Assembly: GCA_050247075.1 (NCBI GenBank)
Contig: JBFWUW010000024.1
Span: 25,098 to 89,097, forward strand
Length of the DNA: 64,000 bases
Source of the DNA: JBFWUW01 sp050247075
Lineage (GTDB): Bacteria > Planctomycetota > Planctomycetia > Pirellulales > JBFWUW01
Reading direction: 5' to 3'
Shown here: positions 1-6,765 of the stretch, piece by piece
Position numbering within the stretch: the stretch's first letter is position 1
Layout: the number at the start of each line of letters is the position of its first letter
Notes under the pieces: generated by a model
The model's database searches: none
What the model was told of the DNA's origin: nothing
Seen by the model: only the letters and a program-made list of their open reading frames with translations
Translations under genes and position numbers: made by a program

Positions 1-29
1 TGCCGTTTGAGGAAGAGGTTGAGGCGTAA
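1..29 (+). CDS. C-terminal tail of an unidentified protein (partial)
   Basis: An open frame enters from the left edge (codons in phase with position 3) and ends at TAA 27-29, encoding the last residues PFEEEVEA. The stop overlaps the ATG of the next gene as TAATG, the usual sign of translational coupling, which is why I regard this short tail as real. Nothing in eight residues identifies the product. Confidence 0.5.
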
Positions 30-721
30 TGGAGTACGTCGAAACTTTCGACTCCGGCACCGGCGGCTGGTTTGGCTTTCACGACAACACCCGCGGGTCG
101 AAGCCGCTCGAGGTGCGCGACGGATGCGCCGTCAGCCGCAGCCCCTGGTGGATCGACTACAACCACGCTCCGCCCGGCGCTGGTTACATGCATCTGCTGT
201 ATCTGCTGCTGACGCGCGGCGCGCCGAGCGAGCATCAGCGGGAAGTCGCCGGCGAGAACCGCTTTATCGCCGGCCGTTTTCCGACCGATTTTCGCCAGGC
301 GCGGCTGACCGTGCGGCTCAAGGGGGAACTGCACGAACGGGGGACAAAGCTCTATCTGTTGTGCCAGGCAATTCAGCGGGGGATCTGCTCTGGCTGGCTG
401 CTGACCGGGCAGCCCCTGGAAGTCACGCCCGACTTTACGGAACAGACCGTGCATTGCACCCCGGACGAGTCGCAATGGACGTGCCTGGGCAGCCGGCACG
501 ATCGGGCCGATTTTTACGGGCGTCTGCCGCTGCAAGAAGTGCTGGGCGATGTAAACGCCAACATCTTGCTGGTACTCTTTCCGCTGGACATACAGCCGAT
601 GGGGCCGATTGCCGCCGATCGCCACCAGTTACGGCCGGAAAAGGACTACCCCGTGTGGCGCGGCAGCCTTCCGGAAGGCTATTGCATGCTGGATGAAGTG
701 CGGATCGAATTCCCGACTTGA
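29..721 (+). CDS. Hypothetical protein, possible beta-sandwich (230 aa)
   Basis: 230-residue protein starting at the ATG that overlaps the upstream stop (TAATG). It opens with FDSGTGGWFGF, followed by alternating hydrophobic strands (residues about 85-105 RLTVRLKGEL, and a C-terminal YCMLDEVRIEF). This pattern resembles secreted carbohydrate-binding jelly-roll or laminin-G-like domains, but there is no signal peptide and I recognise no specific family. The coupling suggests that it works with the upstream product. It converges on the minus-strand epimerase that ends at 742. Function unknown; the fold suggestion is inference from strand pattern only. Confidence 0.75.
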   Translation: MEYVETFDSGTGGWFGFHDNTRGSKPLEVRDGCAVSRSPWWIDYNHAPPGAGYMHLLYLLLTRGAPSEHQREVAGENRFIAGRFPTDFRQARLTVRLKGELHERGTKLYLLCQAIQRGICSGWLLTGQPLEVTPDFTEQTVHCTPDESQWTCLGSRHDRADFYGRLPLQEVLGDVNANILLVLFPLDIQPMGPIAADRHQLRPEKDYPVWRGSLPEGYCMLDEVRIEFPT

Positions 722-741
722 GTGGCGAGCCATTGATGGCT

Positions 742-1521
742 TCACTCGCTGGGCGTGGGGTGGTCCTCGGCGCTGCCCGTCGGGCTCCAGCCCAGCACTT
801 GCTGCGCCCGCTCGATCGAGCGCCAGCGGAGCCGGTTGTTGGAAATGGCATTGAAGACCTCGAATTTGAGCTCGTCCGGCGCGCTGAGGCACTTGTCGAT
901 CATTTGCATGGCGTCGGCCTGCGACAAATAGCCCGGCATGTGCCGCCGCAACTTGGGGCGGTCGTCGGGCAACACGGCCCCCAGGCGGATGACCAAGGTC
1001 GAAATTCCATGCTTGTCGGCGTAGTGCCGTCCCAGGTTTTCACCAAACAGCTTGCCGACGGCGTAGGGCGAGTCGGGCCGGGCCGGCCAAGACTCATCGA
1101 CCATTGGCCAGGAGCTGGGAATTTGATCTTCTGGCCCGTTGACCAGCGTGCCAAAGGGATATGCCGGATCCCACTCATACGCTAGATGGACGCAGCCGCT
1201 GCTCATTTGGATCACGCGCCGCACGCCGGCCGTGCGGGCAGCCTCATAGACATTGATGGTCCCCTGCACGGTAACGGACATGGTGGGGTTCCAGGCCAGC
1301 CATTCATCGGCCCCGGTTGCCGCCGCCAGATGCAGCACGGTATCGACATCATCGAACGCGGGGCGGATGGCGGCCATGTCGCTGATGTCGGCCTTCCAAT
1401 GCGGAATCTTGGGGACGGCCCGACGGCTAAGTCCGCGGAACAGGTACTTGTCGCCCAGATGTTTGATCGTCAGCCCGCCAATCAGGCCGCTGGCACCGGT
1501 TACAAGCACGATTTTCTTCAT
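742..1521 (-). CDS. NAD-dependent epimerase/dehydratase family (uronate dehydrogenase-like)
   Basis: 259-residue extended short-chain dehydrogenase. The N-terminus MKKIVLVTGASGLIGG carries the GxxGxxG dinucleotide-binding motif. A serine-containing SSGC stretch and the catalytic YAVGK (YxxxK) in a SPYAVGKLFGENLGRHYADK context follow. The length and the Y..K/FGE/LGR..Y pattern resemble hexuronate (uronate) dehydrogenases, so oxidation of a sugar acid is possible but unproven. The ATG at 1521 is chosen because the motif begins there; the open frame upstream is GC-rich noise running into the next gene. It lies 20 bp downstream of the SDR gene at 1542-2321 and is probably co-transcribed with it. 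Confidence 0.88.
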   Translation of the reverse strand: MKKIVLVTGASGLIGGLTIKHLGDKYLFRGLSRRAVPKIPHWKADISDMAAIRPAFDDVDTVLHLAAATGADEWLAWNPTMSVTVQGTINVYEAARTAGVRRVIQMSSGCVHLAYEWDPAYPFGTLVNGPEDQIPSSWPMVDESWPARPDSPYAVGKLFGENLGRHYADKHGISTLVIRLGAVLPDDRPKLRRHMPGYLSQADAMQMIDKCLSAPDELKFEVFNAISNNRLRWRSIERAQQVLGWSPTGSAEDHPTPSE

Positions 1522-1541
1522 CGAATGGTTCCAATGGTAGA

Positions 1542-2321
1542 TTACGGGGCCGGCACGCCCAGCGACTTGCCGCCGTCGATGGCGATGCTGGTCCCGGTGA
1601 CCATCAGGGCGGCGTCGCTGGCCAGGTAACAAATGGCCGCCGCCACCTCTTCCGGCGAGATCATTCTTCCCCACGCCTTGGCCAGCGGGCTGGCCGCGAT
1701 AAAGCCACGGGCCAGGGCGGCGGGGTCGGCGGCCGCGGCCAGGTCGGCATTCATCATGCCGGTCTCGGCGACCGGCCCAGGGCAGACCGCGTTGACGCGG
1801 ATCTTGTCCGCCGCGTGAGACAGGGCCAGGCTCTTGGTGAACGCGATCAAGGCGCCTTTGCTAGTGGAGTAGACCGGATCGTGAGCCCTGGGCAGCAGCC
1901 CGGCGTTGCTGCTGACGTTGATAATGGCACCGCCGCCAGCGGCCCGCAACAGCGGGATTGCATGCTTGCAGGCCAAAAAGGCCCCCTTGAGGTTGGTTTC
2001 CAGGCAAGCGTTCCACTCCTCCTCGGTAACCAGCGGGATTTGCTTGACCATGCCGATGCCGGCGTTGTTGACCAGAATGTCGAGCCGGCCAACGTGCGGC
2101 GCGGCGGAGTCGATGAGACGTTGCACGTCGGCCTCGCGGCGTACATCGCAGGCCAACTGGGCAATTCCCAGTTGGCCAAACAGTGCATCGTTTTCTGGCA
2201 AGGGGCGAAAGTCCCCCACGTAGACCTTGGCCCCGCGCTGGGCCAAAGCCACCGCTGTCGCCCGGCCAATTCCGCTAGCGCCCCCCGTGACCACAGCCGT
2301 TCGCCCGGCGAATTCTGTCAT
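1542..2321 (-). CDS. SDR family oxidoreductase
   Basis: 259-residue classical short-chain dehydrogenase/reductase. It has TGGASGIG (cofactor-binding TGxxxGIG, residues about 12-19), NNAGIG (NNAG), a serine in INVSSNAG, YSTSKGA (YxxxK), and a C-terminal VTGTSIAIDGGKSLG typical of FabG-like enzymes. The substrate is not predictable. The ATG at 2321 is the natural start. It is the first gene of a likely two-gene unit with the epimerase downstream (20-bp gap), and sits 58 bp after ubiX on the same strand. The pairing of two NAD(P)-dependent oxidoreductases suggests successive oxidation or reduction of one substrate, perhaps a sugar acid. Confidence 0.92.
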   Translation of the reverse strand: MTEFAGRTAVVTGGASGIGRATAVALAQRGAKVYVGDFRPLPENDALFGQLGIAQLACDVRREADVQRLIDSAAPHVGRLDILVNNAGIGMVKQIPLVTEEEWNACLETNLKGAFLACKHAIPLLRAAGGGAIINVSSNAGLLPRAHDPVYSTSKGALIAFTKSLALSHAADKIRVNAVCPGPVAETGMMNADLAAAADPAALARGFIAASPLAKAWGRMISPEEVAAAICYLASDAALMVTGTSIAIDGGKSLGVPAP

Positions 2322-2379
2322 GAATGTACCTGATCACAAAGTCAGAATTGCTAATACGTATGGCCATCTCGGCCAGCCT

Positions 2380-2976
2380 TCAACTTCCCCAGCGGCGGAT
2401 GAGCTTGTGCTCCACGCCTAACTGGTCGCAAATGCGCGCCACGACAAAATCAACCAGGTCGGCGATCGAACGGGGACCATGATAGAAGCCCGGCATGGCG
2501 GGCAACAGTACCGCGCCGGCCTCGGCGCAGCGTTTCATGTTGTCGAGTTGAATCAGCGACAAGGGCGTCTCGCGCGGAACCAGGATCAGTTTGCGGCGTT
2601 CTTTGAGCTGCACATCGGCCGCGCGTTGGATCAAATTGCCCGAACTGCCGTGGGCGATGGCGCTGAGCGTGCCGCCGGAACAGGGGCAGATGACCATGCC
2701 GCCGCTAAGGTGCGAACCGCTGGCCATCGGCGAGAACAGATCTTGGTGAAAATAGTAACGCACTCGCTCTATCGAAGCGGCGTCTAACTGGGGCAACAGC
2801 AACCGCGGGTCAAAGTGTTGCAAGTCGAGTTCAATCGCCAACTCTTGCCGGATCACCGCGGCCCCGGCTGGGCTGATCGACAGGTGGACTTCCGCCCCCG
2901 ATTGCAGCAGCACTTCCAACAGGCGCACGCCATAAGCCGCGCCGCTGGCCCCCGTGATGGCCACGATGTAGTTCAT
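2380..2976 (-). CDS. ubiX: UbiX family flavin prenyltransferase
   Basis: 198-residue protein beginning MNYIVAITGASGAAYGVRLLE, the signature N-terminus of UbiX/Pad1 enzymes, which join dimethylallyl phosphate to FMN to make the prenylated flavin used by UbiD-type decarboxylases. The central SGSHLSGGMVICPCSGGTLSAIAHGSSGNLIQRAADV and the VPRETPLS stretch are the conserved flavin and phosphate-binding segments. Its ATG overlaps the TGA of ubiE (ATGA, 2973-2976), so the two are translationally coupled. Planctomycetes generally make menaquinone, and a UbiX/UbiD decarboxylation step with a UbiE/MenG methylation fits that route. The longer open frame to 3141 lies inside ubiE and is not used. Confidence 0.95.
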   Translation of the reverse strand: MNYIVAITGASGAAYGVRLLEVLLQSGAEVHLSISPAGAAVIRQELAIELDLQHFDPRLLLPQLDAASIERVRYYFHQDLFSPMASGSHLSGGMVICPCSGGTLSAIAHGSSGNLIQRAADVQLKERRKLILVPRETPLSLIQLDNMKRCAEAGAVLLPAMPGFYHGPRSIADLVDFVVARICDQLGVEHKLIRRWGS

Positions 2977-3770
2977 TTCTGGCCTACGTACAGCGTGGCC
3001 ACGCCCAGAGTCAGCGGATGAAACCGCACGTCGTGCAGGCCCGCCGCCCGCATTTTGTCCGCCAACGCCTGGCCATCGGGGAATTCTCCCACACTGGCGG
3101 GCAGATAATTGTAGGCGTCGGACTTGTTCCGCGCGAACCACTGCCCGATCTTGGGCAGCACATGGCGAAAGTACCAGCCGTAGATTCCGCGGAATGGCTG
3201 CCAGCGCGGCTTGGAGAACTCCAGCACGGCCACCCGGCCGCCCGGCTGGCAGACGCGGACCATCTCGCGCAGGCCGCGGTCGGTATCGGTGACATTCCGC
3301 AGGCCAAAGGCCACGCAGACGATCTGAAACTGGCCGTCGCCGAAAGGCAGGTGCTGCGCGTCGGCCTCGACGAACGTCAGGCGGTTCGCGGCATCAAGCT
3401 GACGCCCCTTTTGTTCGGCAATGTCGAGCATGGGCCGGCAGAAATCGGCACCTACGACAGGGATGGCCGCCGTTGCCCGCAGGTAGGCCAAGGCCAGGTC
3501 GCCGGTCCCCGTGCAAAGATCTAGAATTGGGGCGTCACCCCGTGGCGGCACGGCCCGCACCGTCTTGCTACGCCAATACTTGTCGATATTAAGCGACAGC
3601 AGATGGTTCAAAAAGTCGTAGCGTCCGGCAATCTCGCCAAACATGCGGCGGACGCGGACTTCGGACTTGTCGATGGTGGTGGCGGCGGCGTTCACGGCAA
3701 ACCCCGATGAATAATTCTGGCGGTATCCTTTGGTTTCATGCCCATCAGGGACGCGAACCGGGGGCAACAT
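2973..3770 (-). CDS. ubiE: UbiE/MenG quinone methyltransferase
   Basis: Class I SAM-dependent methyltransferase of the UbiE/MenG family, which C-methylates demethylmenaquinone or its ubiquinone counterpart. Visible landmarks are VRRMFGEIAGRYDFLNHLLSLNIDKYWR near the N-terminus, the SAM motif ILDLCTGTGDLAL, and VAFGLRNVTD..GLREMVRVCQPGGRVAVLEFSKP. The ATG at 3770 gives 265 residues, but the first 24 look unlike the family. A GTG at 3695 would start the protein at (V)NAAATTIDKSEVRVRRMF and may be the true start. The stop overlaps the ubiX start. A 118-bp gap separates it from cls upstream. Confidence 0.93.
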   Translation of the reverse strand: MLPPVRVPDGHETKGYRQNYSSGFAVNAAATTIDKSEVRVRRMFGEIAGRYDFLNHLLSLNIDKYWRSKTVRAVPPRGDAPILDLCTGTGDLALAYLRATAAIPVVGADFCRPMLDIAEQKGRQLDAANRLTFVEADAQHLPFGDGQFQIVCVAFGLRNVTDTDRGLREMVRVCQPGGRVAVLEFSKPRWQPFRGIYGWYFRHVLPKIGQWFARNKSDAYNYLPASVGEFPDGQALADKMRAAGLHDVRFHPLTLGVATLYVGQK

Positions 3771-3888
3771 CCCGCGGGTGTAACCGCAATCTGGGTCGGC
3801 GAGACAACCGCGTTATTACAGGCAATCGAATCACCCCCTACCGTTATAGGAATGCCCTCCCGGAATGCGATAGGGGGACTGGCCAAAT

Positions 3889-5319
3889 TCACAACACGGG
3901 GCCCAGCATGGCCAGGGCGTTGTTCCACAGCCGGCGCGGCAGAGACCAGGCGGAGACCGACTCAGGCGTGACCGGCCGCGAACTGGCCAGGTATTCTTGT
4001 TGCCGCTGGCGGACCGCGGCCGTCAGGTCGGCATCGCACAGCAAGATGTTGTTTTCGTAGTTCAGTTCAAAACTGCGCCTATCCATGTTGGCCGAACCGA
4101 TCAAGGTGATTTCACCATCCAGGGTAAGTGATTTGGTGTGCAGCAGGCCCCCTTCGTATTCGCGGATTTTCACGCCCGCCTCCAACAGGCCGGCGTAATA
4201 GCTGCGGCTGGCTCCGCCGACGATCCACGAGTCATTGCGGGCGGGAAAGACAATCGTCGTATCCACCCCTCGATAGGCCGCCGCGGCTATTGCCGACTGC
4301 ATCGACTCATCCGGCACGAAATAGGGCGTGGTGATGACCAACTCCCGCCGCGCTGCATACATCAGCGATTCGAACATCTCTGGCATGGCCGAATACCGCA
4401 CGGTGGGGCCGGTGCCAATGACCTGCGCGGCAAAGCCAGCCCGCGGCGCTGGCCAAGGTTGCCGCAAAAGATCATCCAGGTTTTCTCGGGTGTAGGTCAT
4501 CCAGTCGCTGGCGAACAGCAACTGGTTTTGGCGGGCAATCGGCCCTTCAAAGCGGATCACCGCGTCTACCCAAGGTGCAAATTTGGCTTTAACGCGAAAC
4601 TCCGGGTCGGCGCAGTTCTGGCTGCCGCAATAGGTGATTTGGCTGTCAACGACCACGATCTTGCGGTGGTTCCGCAAGTCGATCCGGCCGCGAAACGGCC
4701 GCAAGAATGGATTGCCGTAGGGCAAGGCCGCCGCGACTTTCACACCGGCGGCCTGCAAGTCTTGCCAGTGGGAAGACTTGGTGAGGCTTCTCGAACCCAG
4801 GGCATCGACCATGGCGCGGCATTGAACGCCCCGGCCAGCCGCCCGGCACAGGGCCTGAACTACCTTGCAGCCGTTGTTGTCGGCCAGCCAGATGTAGAAC
4901 AACACATGGACGGTTTCGCGGGCAGCGTCAATATCGGCCACCAGCGAATCAATAGCGGCGTTGGAGTCCGCCATCAAGCGGCCACTGTTACCGCCGACCG
5001 GGTCGAATCCGTTGATTGACTTCCCCACCCGAAACAAATGCGCGAATTGTTCGGGTAGCGCTGCTTCAGGCAGCGCTTCGGCCGCTGGTGAGCGGGGCAG
5101 ATCGGCCCACACGGCGCGCATCCGTGTGGTCCTGCCGCGGCCAATGCTGGTCTCCCCAAACAGCAGATAAGCCGCCATGCCCAATACGGGCAATGCCAAG
5201 ATGACCGCGATCCAGGCAATCCGCGAGGCCGACTCGCGATGGGGCCGCAACATCACGCGCAAGATAATCAGCAGCTCCAGGCCGATGTGCAAAACCAAAA
5301 AGATCAACGTCATCGACAT
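3889..5319 (-). CDS. cls: Cardiolipin synthase (phospholipase D family)
   Basis: 476-residue protein with two N-terminal membrane helices (about residues 4-23 and 33-53) and two PLD HKD motifs: H218-x-K220-(x4)-D225 in RNHRKIVVVD, and H394-x-K396-(x4)-D401 in LHTKSLTLD, each followed by G-S-N/Q-N. This is the ClsA layout, an enzyme that condenses two phosphatidylglycerols into cardiolipin at the inner membrane. The start is ATG 5319, with an in-frame ATG at 5313 as an alternative. It begins 11 bp after the DUF1501 gene and probably shares its transcript, an unexplained pairing of lipid synthesis with a planctomycete-specific secreted module. Confidence 0.94.
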   Translation of the reverse strand: MSMTLIFLVLHIGLELLIILRVMLRPHRESASRIAWIAVILALPVLGMAAYLLFGETSIGRGRTTRMRAVWADLPRSPAAEALPEAALPEQFAHLFRVGKSINGFDPVGGNSGRLMADSNAAIDSLVADIDAARETVHVLFYIWLADNNGCKVVQALCRAAGRGVQCRAMVDALGSRSLTKSSHWQDLQAAGVKVAAALPYGNPFLRPFRGRIDLRNHRKIVVVDSQITYCGSQNCADPEFRVKAKFAPWVDAVIRFEGPIARQNQLLFASDWMTYTRENLDDLLRQPWPAPRAGFAAQVIGTGPTVRYSAMPEMFESLMYAARRELVITTPYFVPDESMQSAIAAAAYRGVDTTIVFPARNDSWIVGGASRSYYAGLLEAGVKIREYEGGLLHTKSLTLDGEITLIGSANMDRRSFELNYENNILLCDADLTAAVRQRQQEYLASSRPVTPESVSAWSLPRRLWNNALAMLGPVL

Positions 5320-5330
5320 GGAAGCCTTGC

Positions 5331-6755
5331 TTACGCCATCAACTCATGCACCACGTTGCCTGCCACGTCGGTCAGGCGAAAATCTCGACCAAGGTAGCGG
5401 TAGGTCAGCCTTTGATGGTCGAGCCCCAGCAAATGCAACAACGTGGCGTGCAGATCGTGCATGTGGACGGCGTTGGCCACGGCCTTGTGGCCGAAATCGT
5501 CTGTCTGGCCGTGGGCCAAGCCCGCCTTGACGCCGCCGCCGGCCAGCCACACGGTAAAGCCGCCGACGTTGTGGTCGCGGCCGGTACCGTTCTTTTCGGC
5601 GTAGGGCGTGCGGCCAAACTCGCCCCCCCACCACACCAGCGTATCCTCCAACAAGCCGCGGCGGGCCAGATCGGCCAGCAGGCCGGCAATCGGCTTATCG
5701 ACCGCCTGGGCATGTACGCCATGCTTGGGCAAGTCGGAGTGCTGGTCCCAAGCCGGATTGGCCGAATTGTCGCCGTAGGTGACTTGAATGTAACGCACGC
5801 CCGACTCGCACATCCGCCGGGCCAACAGGCATTGCCGGCCAAAGTTGTCGGTGGCGGCCTCTCCTATGCCGTAAAGTTGTTGCGTTTCAGCGGTCTCTTG
5901 CGATAGGTCGAGCGTCTCGGGTGCGTGCTGTTGCATCCGCCACGCCAATTCGTAGGAACTGGCGACCGCTTCAAACTCGGCATCGGCCGGGTGTTGCGCC
6001 AACTGATCGGCATTGATCCGCCGCAATAGTTCAAACTGGGCCAACTGCTGGTCCGGCGACGCTCCGCCGTTGGACAAATTGCGGATGGTGGCATCCTTGG
6101 CCGCGCTGCCAGCCCGGCCCAATGCGGTCCCCTGGTAAATGGCGGGCAAGAAAGCGTTGCCGTAATTCCGCGGCCCGCCGTTGCCGACCGATGGGGCAAT
6201 CGAAACAAAGCCCGGCAGGTTTTCACTCTCGGACCCTAGCCCGTACAACAACCAAGAACCTAGCGACGGCCGAATAAAATTGGCCGAGCCGCAGTGTAGG
6301 AACAGCGTGGCCGGCCCGTGCGCGATCCCCTCGGTCTTCATCGAGTGGACAAAGCACATCTTGTCGACGTGGCGGTTCATGTGGGGAAACAGGTCGGAGG
6401 CCCACCGCCCGCTCTCCCCCCATTGCGAATATTTCCAGAGCGGCTTCATCACCCGTTGCTGCGAATCTTGCCGCGTGCCCGAGTTGGCGATGGCGCGGGC
6501 GTCTTCAAACGGCATCTGCTTTCCATCGTCGATCTCTAGCCGTGGCTTGTAATCGTAGGAATCGACGTGCGACACGCCCCCTTGCATGAACAGAAAGATC
6601 ATCCGCTTGGCCCGCGGAAGGTGGTGCGTGGGCCTGGCCGCCAAGGGATTGTCCGCGCCGGCCGCCGCCGATTGAGCGGCCAGTCCCGCCATGGCCAGCA
6701 TGCCAAAGCCGCAACCTGTCTGTTGCAATAGCTGGCGGCGCGAAAGTATATGCAT
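5331..6755 (-). CDS. DUF1501 domain-containing protein (Tat-exported)
   Basis: 474-residue protein of the DUF1501 family, which belongs to the alkaline phosphatase/sulfatase-like superfamily and is greatly expanded in planctomycetes. The N-terminus SRRQLLQQTGCGFGMLAMAGLAAQSAAAG is a twin-arginine signal. Typical segments are FLFMQGGVSHVDSYDYKP, a central WDQHSDLPKHG, and LVWWGGEFGRTPYAEKNGTGRDHN near the C-terminus. The ATG at 6755 was chosen because the Tat motif starts there. It lies 10 bp after the PSD1 gene (6766-9615), the standard planctomycete pairing. The biochemical role of these pairs is still unsettled; a part in polymer degradation or uptake is only suggested. Confidence 0.93.
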   Translation of the reverse strand: MHILSRRQLLQQTGCGFGMLAMAGLAAQSAAAGADNPLAARPTHHLPRAKRMIFLFMQGGVSHVDSYDYKPRLEIDDGKQMPFEDARAIANSGTRQDSQQRVMKPLWKYSQWGESGRWASDLFPHMNRHVDKMCFVHSMKTEGIAHGPATLFLHCGSANFIRPSLGSWLLYGLGSESENLPGFVSIAPSVGNGGPRNYGNAFLPAIYQGTALGRAGSAAKDATIRNLSNGGASPDQQLAQFELLRRINADQLAQHPADAEFEAVASSYELAWRMQQHAPETLDLSQETAETQQLYGIGEAATDNFGRQCLLARRMCESGVRYIQVTYGDNSANPAWDQHSDLPKHGVHAQAVDKPIAGLLADLARRGLLEDTLVWWGGEFGRTPYAEKNGTGRDHNVGGFTVWLAGGGVKAGLAHGQTDDFGHKAVANAVHMHDLHATLLHLLGLDHQRLTYRYLGRDFRLTDVAGNVVHELMA

Positions 6756-6765
6756 GGTATTGGCC